Position numbers and translations under genes: made by a program. Below, in pieces: positions 1 to 8,690 of a DNA stretch of 38,697 nucleotides. Numbering within the stretch: the first letter of the stretch is position 1; every line of letters begins with the position of its first letter. Under the pieces are notes generated by a model. The model made no database searches and was not told the origin of the DNA. It was given only the letters and a program-made list of their open reading frames with translations. The stretch is from DATNPX01 sp036702975 (GTDB lineage Bacteria > Cyanobacteriota > Vampirovibrionia > Obscuribacterales > Obscuribacteraceae), in assembly GCA_036702975.1 (NCBI GenBank), contig DATNPX010000040.1:1-38697 (forward strand). The letters run 5' to 3'.

Positions 1-1022
1 GCCGGGTCTTCGAAAACAAACACCTTCATCAGATGATTGTTGTCCGGGTTACGCTCGTAGGTCGACTTATTCTCGAGCACAAAAGCGCAAACACCAGCGT
101 TGAAGATTCCACGCGCATCGCCGTTGTCCGGTTTAAGGGAAGAGCTGATCGACTCGCACACCACGGGCGGTTCATCGGGATAGGAACTGTGACAAACGAT
201 GGCACAGCTGGTGACATGCAAAGCGCGTCCCAATTCATCTACAGCCGTCTCGAAAATCTGATTGAGGTCGAGTGTGCTGCGCAAAGCCGAGTTGATTGAA
301 TTGATTAAAATTTCGCGAGTCGCTTGCCCCTGCACTTCGTTGACCAGCTCCTCGTTTGCCTTGAGCTGCTCCCTGAGCCGGTTAGAACCCTGCTCAGCCA
401 GGCCAGACATGTATTCGCAAAATCTTCCCCAGATGAAGGCGACACTGACAAGCAGAGTACTGCGACCGAGAATGCGCCGCCACAATTGCTGTGAGTAAAC
501 GGCAGCCAGCCCGCCCGTCTTGTCAGGCTCCAGCAAATATGGCAGCAGACTGGCGTTTTCAGCCAGCAAAAGACCGACGTAAGAGAGTGAGACAAACATA
601 GCTGTACGCGTGATCCCCTCGCGCCCGAATGTATAGCTTGAAAGCAGGATCGGCAAAAGATAGAGCACGTAAAGGTCAGACTCCACGCCTCTTGTGATGT
701 GCACGAGCGCCGTCAAAGCCAGCACATCGATGCCAATCATCACCGCATTCAGTACCATGAGCCTGGAATCGGTTACTGCAAAACGCGATTTCAACGCCCC
801 CAGGAGCACCAGTCCTGAAACGACGAGAACAGAGACTGTGACGACGGTGACGGGCTGATAGTCGAAATCAGTGTGGGTAAATAAGTTGATGCCAATCGAG
901 ACGAACATGCCGACGGCAGCAAACGCCAGGCGGAAAAACAGCAGTTTCTCGGTCTTCAGATAGAGGTCTGAAACTGGCTCTTCAAGCGAACCGGGGTCTT
1001 GAACAATGAGATCGTCGGGCAC
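1..1022 (-). CDS. Membrane-anchored GAF-domain sensor protein (partial)
   Basis: This reading frame is open from a GTG at 1022-1020 to the window edge, giving about 340 residues without the C-terminus. Residues of roughly 25-175 contain several hydrophobic segments (for example around LLFFRLAFAAVGMF and LMVLNAVMIGIDVLALTALV), so the N-terminus is polytopic. A charged, probably coiled-coil linker follows (LREQLKANEELVNEVQ). A GAF-like domain then starts near ILINSINSALRSTLDLNQIF. This order is typical of membrane sensor histidine kinases or diguanylate cyclases of the GAF class, but the catalytic module lies outside the window, so the output is unknown. The start lies 2 bases after the stop of the upstream TPR gene, so the two are probably co-transcribed. 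GTG was chosen because no ATG is available until well inside the first membrane segment. Confidence 0.75.
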   Translation of the reverse strand, partial: MPDDLIVQDPGSLEEPVSDLYLKTEKLLFFRLAFAAVGMFVSIGINLFTHTDFDYQPVTVVTVSVLVVSGLVLLGALKSRFAVTDSRLMVLNAVMIGIDVLALTALVHITRGVESDLYVLYLLPILLSSYTFGREGITRTAMFVSLSYVGLLLAENASLLPYLLEPDKTGGLAAVYSQQLWRRILGRSTLLVSVAFIWGRFCEYMSGLAEQGSNRLREQLKANEELVNEVQGQATREILINSINSALRSTLDLNQIFETAVDELGRALHVTSCAIVCHSSYPDEPPVVCESISSSLKPDNGDARGIFNAGVCAFVLENKSTYERNPDNNHLMKVFVFEDP

Positions 1023-1024
1023 GA

Positions 1025-2875
1025 TTACATGTACTCCGAAGCGCGTTTAAACACTTCTGCAGCCTCGCCGAAACGACCGAGCGTCTTGAGAGCGGCTCCC
1101 CATGCATCATAGACATCAGCGTCGTAAGGGTCGATCTCAGACGCTTTGGCATATTTTTCCAGAGCCAACTCGTGCATTCCCAGTAGCGACAGGCTTTTTC
1201 CCCAGGAATAGTAGAGAATGGCATCGCCGTCAAAAGTCGTTGACGCCACTCTGAACAGCTCATCAGCCTCAACGAAGCGTCCCTGAGCGAGGTAAATTTG
1301 CCCCGTCAGAACAAGCGCGGGTCCATTGGACGGGTCCACTTGCAACATCGCTTCCAGCAAACTCAAAGCTTCGGCAGGTTTGTTCTGCGCACGCAGAGCC
1401 TTCGCCAGACTCAGTTTAGCGTCAGCGTCCATGGGTGCAATTTCAAGCAATTTCATCGAGCGTTCCATGACCTGCTCGAACTGCGACGCACGCAGTAATG
1501 TTTCAATCGCTTCTTTTTCAGGCAGCAAACATTTTGGGTCGCGCGTGACTGCCTCACGATATTCCAGCAGTGCCGCATCAGCTCGACCGACCGCTTCCAG
1601 ACTGCGCGCCAGATGCAAGTGTCCGAGCGCGTAGTCGCGATTGAGTGCCAGACACTGAGTAAATTTATCGATTGCCTCAGGGTGCATGTTGTTGAGCGCG
1701 AAGCAGACACCAAGTCCGTCCAGAGCCATATAATTTGTCGAGTTGGAAAATAGCGATTTCTCGAAACACTCTTGAGCAGCGGCTGTATTGCCCAGCGAAA
1801 GATGCGCATAGCCAAGCCAGAAATCCAGCTCTGAACTTTTTGCTCCTTTTGCTTGCAACTGCTGCAGCCGTTCCAGCGATTCTGAATAACGACCGATCAT
1901 CAAATAAGAAATCGCGCTGTTCAAGGCGATATCCAGCTGTTCAGGGTTGATTTGCAGGGCTTTTTCGAATGCCTCCGCCGCCATCTCGAATTCTTGCAGC
2001 GACGTGCGCACCAGCCCCAAATTTAGATGAGCACCAGAAAAATTTGGATCGACGTCTACGGCATAAACAAGCTTTTCGGCAGCTTCATCCATGCGATTGG
2101 CGCGATATAAGTTAACGCCCCAGTCATTGTATGTAACCGCTCTTTCCTTGGCAGACAGGACGCGCGTGGTCACTCCGACCGCGTCTTGATAGTGCTTGAT
2201 CGCCTCTTCCACCTGACCGAGTTGCACCAGAGCCGATGCCCAATTGCGCTGCACCACTGCAAGAGAATTGTCAACGCTCCAGGCTTTGGCAAAACATTGC
2301 ACAGCATCTTCATACTTGCCCATAGCAGCGAGAGTGACACCCAGACCGTTATAAGCTTCGCCCAGATTTGGCGCGACGTTGCAGCACTGCTGAAAGTATT
2401 TCACGGCATCGACAAACTGCCCCTGATTGAAACAAGCTACTGCAGCCTGATAATAGGCTGAAGACATCTGCGGGTTGCACTTGATCGCCTGGTTGAATTG
2501 ACCGAGCGCTCCGCTCAACTTGCCCATCGCCACAAGCGCCAGACCCCAGTGCATATGCCCGACGGCGAAATTTTCTTTGCGCTCGCATGCCTCGCGAAAC
2601 TCCGGCATGGCTTCTTGCGGGCGGTCTTCTTTGAGCAGCGTCAAACCGAGATGATAATGCGCCTCCGGACTATCGGCAAAAATGGAAAGCGACGTTTTGA
2701 GATGCATTTCCGCATCTGCATATCTGCCCATGTTGAAGCAGAGAACACCCAACTCATATTCGATTTGCGGGTCGTTCGGCTGCTGCTGGGCAAACCGATT
2801 CAAAGTCGAATATGCCTCATCCCATCTCTGTTGAGAGATGAGATCGTTGACTACACTCATTACGTTGGTTGCCAT
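1025..2875 (-). CDS. Large tetratricopeptide-repeat (TPR) protein
   Basis: This is a 616-residue protein made almost wholly of TPR units of 34 residues. The repeats show the TPR signature (W/L-G-Y/A-A-F-A-P pattern), for example in AEMHLKTSLSIFADSPEAHY, AYNGLGVTLAAMGKYEDAVQ and LYYSWGKSLSLLGMHELALE. I estimate 14-16 units, running from residue 15 to the C-terminus. There is no signal peptide, membrane segment or catalytic domain, so it is probably a cytoplasmic scaffold for protein-protein contacts. The ATG start is clear. It precedes the GAF sensor gene by 2 bases, so it may serve in the same signalling pathway, but this is inference from position. The partner and biological role cannot be read from the sequence. 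Confidence 0.85.
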   Translation of the reverse strand: MATNVMSVVNDLISQQRWDEAYSTLNRFAQQQPNDPQIEYELGVLCFNMGRYADAEMHLKTSLSIFADSPEAHYHLGLTLLKEDRPQEAMPEFREACERKENFAVGHMHWGLALVAMGKLSGALGQFNQAIKCNPQMSSAYYQAAVACFNQGQFVDAVKYFQQCCNVAPNLGEAYNGLGVTLAAMGKYEDAVQCFAKAWSVDNSLAVVQRNWASALVQLGQVEEAIKHYQDAVGVTTRVLSAKERAVTYNDWGVNLYRANRMDEAAEKLVYAVDVDPNFSGAHLNLGLVRTSLQEFEMAAEAFEKALQINPEQLDIALNSAISYLMIGRYSESLERLQQLQAKGAKSSELDFWLGYAHLSLGNTAAAQECFEKSLFSNSTNYMALDGLGVCFALNNMHPEAIDKFTQCLALNRDYALGHLHLARSLEAVGRADAALLEYREAVTRDPKCLLPEKEAIETLLRASQFEQVMERSMKLLEIAPMDADAKLSLAKALRAQNKPAEALSLLEAMLQVDPSNGPALVLTGQIYLAQGRFVEADELFRVASTTFDGDAILYYSWGKSLSLLGMHELALEKYAKASEIDPYDADVYDAWGAALKTLGRFGEAAEVFKRASEYM

Positions 2876-2990
2876 TTAGTAAATGATATCGATCGCTAGC
2901 AGCTAATCAAGTGGGCTGCTACCGTGAGCCACCCAGCTTTTCATGCCTTCATCCTATATTCTTGGAATCTACCTGAACATGACAATATAA

Positions 2991-3014
2991 GAATAGCCTA
3001 CAAAATGGCTATTC
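2991..3014 (-). terminator. Hairpin downstream of mraY
   Basis: A perfect 8-bp inverted repeat (GAATAGCC / GGCTATTC, 8-nt loop) lies 7 bases after the mraY stop codon. On the minus strand it is followed by TTATATTG, a weak U-rich tract. It probably ends mraY transcription before the TPR gene. Confidence 0.5.
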
Positions 3015-3021
3015 GAACCGC

Positions 3022-4137
3022 CTAGCGCCAGAAATAGAGAAAAGCCAGCACACCCAGACACAGTATGAACTGAGCGACCCAGAACATGACCACAACCTGC
3101 CACTCAGCCACGCCCTTTTCGCCAAGAACGGCCTCGAAGTGATGGTGCAACGGTGCCATGCGAAATATGCGTTTGCCCTCGCCAGGCAATTTGTGCGTCA
3201 GCTTATAAACGACAAGCTGCGGCATCGACATGGGCTTTTCCGGAGTGAATGGTTTGGTCAGTTTGTAGTACGAAACTTGTGCCATCACAGATAGTGCTTC
3301 GGCGATGTAGATCAGCGAAAGCGGAACGAACCAGATGACGATACCACCGGCGATAACCAGTGCAGCCATGATGCCGCCTATAAAAAGGCTGCCGGTATCG
3401 CCCATGAAAATTGCTGCCGGGTTGCGGTTCCAGAGCAGAAAGCCGAGCACTGCGCCGGCCATGATTGCAGACATGACGGCGAAATTTATCTGTCCTGTAG
3501 CGAGGAAAATCAGAGCCATAGTGGCGAAAACTTGAAAGCTGGTGCCTGCAGCCAGACCATCCATGCCATCATGCAAGTTGACGGCGTTGGATGTCGCGGC
3601 CGTGAGAAACGCACCAAAAATCAGGTAAAAGAAGAGGCCCGCATGGTGTGCTTGAACAAAAACTGTGGCTGGTGCGTTGACTGTGTGAGCCGGAAAGTAG
3701 AGGGTTGTGCCAGTCTGATAGAGAAAAAATCCCAGACCCAGACCGACAAAAGTTTCAATCGCTAAACGAACTTTTCCTGAGACGCCCTTATTTCCTTTTT
3801 GCTTGAACTTAGCCATGTCATCGAAACCGCCGACGACACCACATACAAGTCCCCAGACGAAGACCAGCGCCACATATTTGTCTAAGGCTTTTTCCATGCC
3901 GAACATCCAGATAAGCATGGTTACGAAGCTGGCAATGATGATGCAGAGTCCGCCCGATGACGGCGTTCCCGCTTTATGCGCGTGACTTTTCGGACCTTCT
4001 TCGCGCAAGAACTGCTCGAATTTCAGCTTCTTCAGCCATCCGATATATGGGTACAACAGCACAGCCGATATCGCCAGCGATACCAACGCCAACATGAGCA
4101 GATGCGGAGGTTCGGTATATCCAGGCAGATAGTTCAA
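3022..4137 (-). CDS. mraY: Phospho-N-acetylmuramoyl-pentapeptide transferase MraY
   Basis: MraY transfers phospho-MurNAc-pentapeptide from UDP to undecaprenyl phosphate to make lipid I, at the cytoplasmic face of the inner membrane. The 371-residue protein has about ten hydrophobic segments. It has the family motifs: the early KAGTPSSGG-type loop (here HKAGTPSSGGLC), the FDDMAKFK aspartate pair, NAVNLHDGMDGLAAG, FMGDTGSLFIGG and the C-terminal MAPLHHHFE histidine motif. Length is normal for the family (about 320-370). The start is a TTG at 4137-4135; no ATG or GTG lies in frame upstream, and the next in-frame ATG would remove the first membrane segment. It is isolated from other mur genes here, as in bacteria without a dcw cluster. 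Confidence 0.96.
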   Translation of the reverse strand: MNYLPGYTEPPHLLMLALVSLAISAVLLYPYIGWLKKLKFEQFLREEGPKSHAHKAGTPSSGGLCIIIASFVTMLIWMFGMEKALDKYVALVFVWGLVCGVVGGFDDMAKFKQKGNKGVSGKVRLAIETFVGLGLGFFLYQTGTTLYFPAHTVNAPATVFVQAHHAGLFFYLIFGAFLTAATSNAVNLHDGMDGLAAGTSFQVFATMALIFLATGQINFAVMSAIMAGAVLGFLLWNRNPAAIFMGDTGSLFIGGIMAALVIAGGIVIWFVPLSLIYIAEALSVMAQVSYYKLTKPFTPEKPMSMPQLVVYKLTHKLPGEGKRIFRMAPLHHHFEAVLGEKGVAEWQVVVMFWVAQFILCLGVLAFLYFWR

Positions 4138-4199
4138 AGCGTGTTCTTTCGGTAGACGGAAATTAGTTCCTATCTTAGACGAAAAACTAGCTATCCATC

Positions 4200-4715
4200 C
4201 TAATCAAGATAGAAATTGGTGACTATCTTACGATGATCTTTTGCGTAGCTAACAGACTCTAACAATGTGTGGCTGGTGTGGTACAGGAAGCATATCGTCT
4301 GCTGAGCGCGATCGATAATTTCGTGGTTGCAAATCTTACTTGCATCAGCCAGTGTCATGGTGCGGCGTTCTGGATATTCAGTGATGTTTTTGATGCCGAT
4401 CAAGAGATCTTGAACTTCGCTGGGCTGCTGCCCGAGCGTCTGGGGCAGGATAACTTCGAGACGGTCAGGATTAGCGCGCTGCGCTCCTCGGATCACCGCC
4501 ATGTTGCAACCGTTGGCACCACCGCTGGTGACGACCTGATTGCCCGATAGAACGAGAGCATAGCTGAGCATCTCGACGAGTTGCTGGTGAGTTAAAGGCA
4601 GGTTGCGAGTGCCGATTATCGCCACTCGCCGTGGTCCAGATTGTTGGATAAGGAGCAGTTCGCTGGCTAGCTCATCAACTGTGGGGATTGTCGCGGCGGA
4701 TGGTTCTAAAGGCAT
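4200..4715 (-). CDS. Short stand-alone DprA/SLOG-type Rossmann protein
   Basis: This 171-residue protein has one Rossmann-like domain. The segment RRVAIIGTRNLPLTHQQ followed by VVTSGGANGCNMAVIRGA matches the nucleotide-binding face of the DprA/Smf (SLOG) fold, where DprA has a VGTR strand and an SGxAxGID loop. Full-length DprA proteins are about 300-370 residues and carry SAM-like and winged-helix domains; none is present here. Short proteins of this kind are, from memory, annotated in cyanobacteria as DNA recombination-mediator protein A. It may bind single-stranded DNA or a nucleotide ligand; a LOG (cytokinin nucleosidase) activity is less likely because the PGGxGTxxE motif is missing. It is transcribed away from pcrA, with which it shares a 320-bp intergenic region. 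Confidence 0.65.
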   Translation of the reverse strand: MPLEPSAATIPTVDELASELLLIQQSGPRRVAIIGTRNLPLTHQQLVEMLSYALVLSGNQVVTSGGANGCNMAVIRGAQRANPDRLEVILPQTLGQQPSEVQDLLIGIKNITEYPERRTMTLADASKICNHEIIDRAQQTICFLYHTSHTLLESVSYAKDHRKIVTNFYLD

Positions 4716-4834
4716 ATGTTTTTGTACCAGTATGGGTGACCGTGCTAAGATTTTATCTGATAGCCCGTCCCTAGAGTACCTGTCTTAGCGCCTCTTAGGC
4801 TGTCCGATGTCACTGCTGTTTACAAGTTTTAATC

Positions 4835-4849
4835 AACAGCTTAGCTGTT
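4835..4849. promoter_or_regulatory. 15-bp palindrome, possible operator
   Basis: The sequence AACAGCTTAGCTGTT is a perfect 7-bp inverted repeat around one central base. It sits in the 320-bp region between the divergent DprA-like and pcrA genes. Its size and symmetry suit a dimeric repressor site. No matching regulator is identified. Confidence 0.35.
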
Positions 4850-4955
4850 CTTGTCACACAATTAAGTCGGACTGCATGTCTCAATGAAATCAAAGAGTTT
4901 ACGCAAGTTTCTTATTTGAATTCGCGCAAAAGCAGACTTGGGAAGGATTACCGGT

Positions 4956-4976
4956 CGGAATCATAGCATGATTCCG
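4956..4976 (+). promoter_or_regulatory. Hairpin upstream of pcrA
   Basis: The arms CGGAATCAT and ATGATTCCG form a perfect 9-bp stem with a 3-base loop (AGC). It lies 60 bases upstream of the pcrA start. There is no following T-run, so it is not an ordinary terminator. It could be an operator or a leader hairpin. The remainder of 4716-5036 shows no convincing gene or consensus promoter. Confidence 0.35.
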
Positions 4977-5036
4977 GACTGCGGCATGTCATGAGCAGTT
5001 ATTCGGCGGCTATCGTTGAGGAGACACATCAGATAT

Positions 5037-7883
5037 ATGAGTACAGGCGTCGTGGCAAATTCGAACTCGGCATACCCGGCAAATGAAAACCTGCTGGCAA
5101 ATTTGAACCCGCAGCAAGCGGAAGCCGTGTCGCTCAAATGGGGTCCCGCTCTTGTTATTGCCGGGGCGGGCAGCGGCAAGACTACGGTTTTGACCCGCCG
5201 AATCGCCTATCTGATCGCCGAACTTGGTCAAGACCCAGAGACTATCCTGGCTGTGACCTTTACGAATAAAGCGGCAGGCGAGATGAAAGCCCGCGTCGAG
5301 AAGATTGTCGGATTCGACCAGGCTCGCCGCATCACTATCGGTACATTCCACAGCGTCTGCGCTCGCATCCTTCGTCGAGAAATCGACGAGTATCAAACGC
5401 ATGAAGGCTTTCAATGGACCAACAATTTCGTCATTTACGACGAAACGGATACTGTCAACATCATTAAAGGTGTGATCAAGCGTATGAACCTGGACGAAAA
5501 AGTTTTCGTTCCAAAGAGCACGCGCTACGAAATCTCGGCATTAAAAAATGACGGCATCACCTCGTCGAAATATGCAACCAGCGCACGCTCTTACAAAGAG
5601 CAACGCATTTCTGAGATCTACACCGCTTATCAATCAGAGCTGGCTCGCAACAATGCCATGGACTTCGATGATTTGATCTTGATCTTTACTGAATTGATGA
5701 AGACCAATCCAAACGTATTAGCAAGACTGCGTAACCGTTTCCGTCACATACTCGTTGATGAGTTTCAAGACACAAACAAATCACAAGCAGACCTCGTCGA
5801 GATGATCGCCGGACCGACCTCGCATCAAAAAATCGACGAGCACAACAATTGGGAAGAGCGCACGCTCATGGTAGTCGGCGACGTCGACCAATCGATTTAT
5901 TCATGGCGAAAAGCTGACTTTAAAATCTTGCTTGGCTTCCAGAACGATTACAAAATGGCGACGATGATCAAACTGGAAGAGAACTACCGGTCAACCAGCA
6001 CCATCCTGGAAGTAGCGAACAGCATTATCGAGAACAATACGGAACGTCTGGAAAAGACTCTGCGCTGCAACAAAGGGCAGGGCGCGAAAGCTCAATGCTA
6101 CGAAGCGCAAGATGAAATCGACGAATCGCACTATGTCGTCGAAGAGTTAAAACGCCTGAAAGCACGTGGCAAGACCCTCTCGGAATGCGTCATTCTTTAC
6201 CGCACCAACGCGCAAAGCCGAGCCATAGAAGAAGTTCTCGTGCGCAGTCACATGCCGTACACGCTGGTCGGGTCGACACGATTCTACGAGCGCACAGAAA
6301 TCAAAGATATGATCGCTTACCTGAAGCTGGTCTACAACCCGAAAGACGGTCAGGCATTCAATCGCGCTATCAATACACCAAAGCGCGGCATCGGCAAAAC
6401 GACGCTGGAAAAGGTTCAGTCATTTGCAGAAGAGCATGGCATCAGCATGTTGGAAGCGTGCGAATCTGCGCTGCAAATTCGGGACCTTTCACCCAAAGCG
6501 CAGCAAGGGCTGACAGACTTTTCCAGCCAGGTCAGACGCTGGCAAAACGCAGCTGCAGTCAGTGCCGTCTCCGAACTCTTGCAATTGATTCTTGCGGATA
6601 TTCGCTACATCGAAAAGCTCGAACAAGAAGCCAAAGAATCGAAAGACGAACTGGCGCTCGGCCGCATCGAGAACGTGCAGGAATTCGTCAATGTTGCCAA
6701 AGAGTTTGAAGACATTGCAGACGAGCCAGACCTGGATTCATTTTTGACACGCATCTCGCTTGTGAGCGATCTCGACGCGGTGAAGATGGACGAAGACACT
6801 ATCAAGCTGATGACCCTGCATGGCGCTAAAGGTCTGGAGTTTTCAGTTGTTTTCTTGATGGGTCTGGAAGAGGGTCTGTTCCCGCACATTCGCTCGCTTG
6901 ACTCTCCATCAGCGATGGAAGAAGAGCGCCGCCTTATGTATGTAGGAGTGACCAGAGCTGCGGACCTCCTCTACATCACACTCTCGCGCAAGCGCATGTT
7001 GATGCAGCGTGGTGCCGGTACGAGTTTCAGCTCGTCATACACCATTCCGAGCCGTTTCTTGAAAGAGATCAAACCGGGCTTGATTCAAGGCTACTACCCA
7101 ACGCCAGCTGCAGACCCAGGCGATTATTCGAGACAGGGAGAGTTTGGTCGCAGCGGCAACTATAACACCGGCCGTGGTGGCTTCGGCAATCGCAATGGCG
7201 GAGGCTATCAGGACGAGTACAGCAGCGACACTTACGAAGATTCGCGTGGTGGATACCGTGGTCGCGAAAATTCTTATGACGGTGGCGGCTCCAAGTACGG
7301 TGACAGCTCCGGCAGCGGCAGGGGCAATTATGGCGGCGGTGGCGGCAAGTATGGCGGTGGCGGCGGCGGTTATGGGAACGGCGGCGGCTACGGCAATTCG
7401 AATCGCGGCAGCAACTCAGGCTCTGGCAACCGTGGCGGTTACGGTGGTGGCTATGGCGGCAGCGGCAATTCTGGCTATGGAAATCGCGGCGGCAGTTACG
7501 GAAACCGAAACGGCGGCACACCATCTTCTGGATATGGGCAAACACAGGGAAGCAACAGCCCAGCTCATTCTAACTACAATGCCAACCAGAATCGCCAGCC
7601 CAACGGTGAGCGTCCACGCGCTCTCAGACCCGGCGAGACGCAAAATGATCCGCGCTACGCGTCAAGCAATCCACGCGAAAACGATGCGATGCGACCACCT
7701 GGCCCCGCTGAAACTTTCGAGAAATTGTCAGTCGGAGACGCAGTTCAGCACGTTAAATTTGGAACCGGTAAGGTGGTTCAGATCATCGGAGAGAAGGGCA
7801 AGGAGCTCTACAACGTCGAATTCGAAGGCGGTGCCGGCAAGCGGCTTCTCGATCCTAAATTCGCCAAGCTGATCAAACTCTAG
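5037..7883 (+). CDS. pcrA: UvrD/PcrA-type superfamily 1 DNA helicase with Gly-rich insert
   Basis: This 3'-5' ATP-driven DNA helicase acts in repair and replication-conflict removal. Helicase motifs are present in order: Q-motif LNPQQAEAV, Walker A AGAGSGKTT, Walker B VDEFQDTN, motif III VGDVDQSIYSWRKAD, ENYRS, TLHGAKGLEF and YVGVTRA. The C-terminus (about residues 895-948, GDAVQHVKFGTGKVVQI) is the Tudor-like domain that in PcrA contacts RNA polymerase. Between them, at about residues 700-835, lies a low-complexity Gly/Asn/Ser/Tyr/Arg-rich stretch; this makes the protein 948 residues, against about 720-770 for usual PcrA. The ATG at 5037 was chosen over a TTG at 5016, which would overlap the only Shine-Dalgarno-like sequence (TTGAGGAGA, 5016-5024). 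Confidence 0.95.
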   Translation: MSTGVVANSNSAYPANENLLANLNPQQAEAVSLKWGPALVIAGAGSGKTTVLTRRIAYLIAELGQDPETILAVTFTNKAAGEMKARVEKIVGFDQARRITIGTFHSVCARILRREIDEYQTHEGFQWTNNFVIYDETDTVNIIKGVIKRMNLDEKVFVPKSTRYEISALKNDGITSSKYATSARSYKEQRISEIYTAYQSELARNNAMDFDDLILIFTELMKTNPNVLARLRNRFRHILVDEFQDTNKSQADLVEMIAGPTSHQKIDEHNNWEERTLMVVGDVDQSIYSWRKADFKILLGFQNDYKMATMIKLEENYRSTSTILEVANSIIENNTERLEKTLRCNKGQGAKAQCYEAQDEIDESHYVVEELKRLKARGKTLSECVILYRTNAQSRAIEEVLVRSHMPYTLVGSTRFYERTEIKDMIAYLKLVYNPKDGQAFNRAINTPKRGIGKTTLEKVQSFAEEHGISMLEACESALQIRDLSPKAQQGLTDFSSQVRRWQNAAAVSAVSELLQLILADIRYIEKLEQEAKESKDELALGRIENVQEFVNVAKEFEDIADEPDLDSFLTRISLVSDLDAVKMDEDTIKLMTLHGAKGLEFSVVFLMGLEEGLFPHIRSLDSPSAMEEERRLMYVGVTRAADLLYITLSRKRMLMQRGAGTSFSSSYTIPSRFLKEIKPGLIQGYYPTPAADPGDYSRQGEFGRSGNYNTGRGGFGNRNGGGYQDEYSSDTYEDSRGGYRGRENSYDGGGSKYGDSSGSGRGNYGGGGGKYGGGGGGYGNGGGYGNSNRGSNSGSGNRGGYGGGYGGSGNSGYGNRGGSYGNRNGGTPSSGYGQTQGSNSPAHSNYNANQNRQPNGERPRALRPGETQNDPRYASSNPRENDAMRPPGPAETFEKLSVGDAVQHVKFGTGKVVQIIGEKGKELYNVEFEGGAGKRLLDPKFAKLIKL
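7143..7545 (+). repeat. Coding low-complexity GGC-rich tract in pcrA
   Basis: This stretch encodes about 134 residues dominated by Gly with regularly placed Tyr, Asn, Ser and Arg (units such as YGGG, RGGYGG, SGNSGYGNRGG). At DNA level it is a degenerate run of GGC/GGT/AAT/TAT codons. Synonymous codons vary, so it is not a recent simple-repeat expansion. Confidence 0.85.
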
Positions 7884-8156
7884 CCAGAGCTGCCAAGAAG
7901 CCAACTAAGCTGCCAGAACTGAATGCTGAGCAATTTAGCAACGTTATTCCTGCTTGCCTGGTTATCGACTTCGTTACTTCAGAATCCAAGTGGCTTTCCG
8001 AGAGCGTAAAATAAGCGGACTCATTCCGCAGCTGAATCCAAGATGTCGAAGCTAACGCAACGAAGCAAAACGCTGCGCATCGCGAAGATTCTCTAATCAA
8101 CGCACATTCGACCAATTCAGCGTCCATCAGGTTAACACAGTTTAGGGAGTATCAAA

Positions 8157-8615
8157 GTGGCTGAAGAACGTACATTCGTAGCCGTCAAGCCAGACGGCGT
8201 AGAGCGTGGACTGGTAGGCGATATCATCGCCAGATTCGAAAAACGCGGACTCAAACTCGTTGGTTTGAAGATGATGCAAGTGCCACCAGCGATGGCTCAA
8301 GAGCATTATGGCGAGCACAAAGGCAAACCGTTTTTTGACGGCTTAATCAAGTTCATCACTTCTGGACCAATCATTGCCATGGTTTGGGAAGGAAAAAACG
8401 CCACTGGACTGGCTCGTAACGTCATTGGCGCCACCAACCCGAAAGATGCCGCCCCTGGCACCATCCGCGGTGACCTCGCTGTCGACCTGGGACGCAACAC
8501 CGTGCATGGTTCAGACAGCCCAGCCAGCGCAGAACGCGAAATCGGCATCTTCTTCAAGAAGGAAGAATTGATTGAAGGATGGGACCGTACGATTCAGAAA
8601 TGGGTTACCGAATAA
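8157..8615 (+). CDS. ndk: Nucleoside diphosphate kinase
   Basis: This enzyme transfers the gamma-phosphate of ATP to nucleoside diphosphates through a phospho-histidine, balancing NTP and dNTP pools in the cytoplasm. The 152-residue protein has the family start ERTFVAVKPDGVERGLVGDI and the active-site segment GRNTVHGSDS, whose His is the phosphorylated residue. The ending EREIGIFFKKEELIEGW is also typical. Length is normal. The start codon is GTG at 8157, preceded by TTTAGGGAGTATCAAA, in which AGGGAG is a good ribosome-binding site. The upstream region 7884-8156 contains no supported gene. Confidence 0.97.
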   Translation: MAEERTFVAVKPDGVERGLVGDIIARFEKRGLKLVGLKMMQVPPAMAQEHYGEHKGKPFFDGLIKFITSGPIIAMVWEGKNATGLARNVIGATNPKDAAPGTIRGDLAVDLGRNTVHGSDSPASAEREIGIFFKKEELIEGWDRTIQKWVTE

Positions 8616-8636
8616 CCTGAACTTCTCAAAAATCTG

Positions 8637-8690
8637 ACGCAAAAAAAATGCGTTTCTGAAGTCCGCGCGGTTCTTATAGAGCTGCGCGGA
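8637..8690. terminator. Possible bidirectional terminator between ndk and the thioredoxin-like gene
   Basis: Two stem-loops lie between the convergent genes. ACGCA/TGCGT flanks an A-run (8637-8653), and TCCGCGC/GCGCGGA has a 15-nt loop (8662-8690). The second overlaps the stop of the minus-strand gene and is followed, on that strand, by a T8 run inside the first hairpin. The geometry is imperfect. Confidence 0.4.

Noticed and set aside
7069..7545. Long open frames on the minus strand opposite the pcrA Gly-rich tract
   Set aside because: They are compositional shadows of GGC/GGT repeats, rich in His, Arg and Cys, with no ribosome-binding site.
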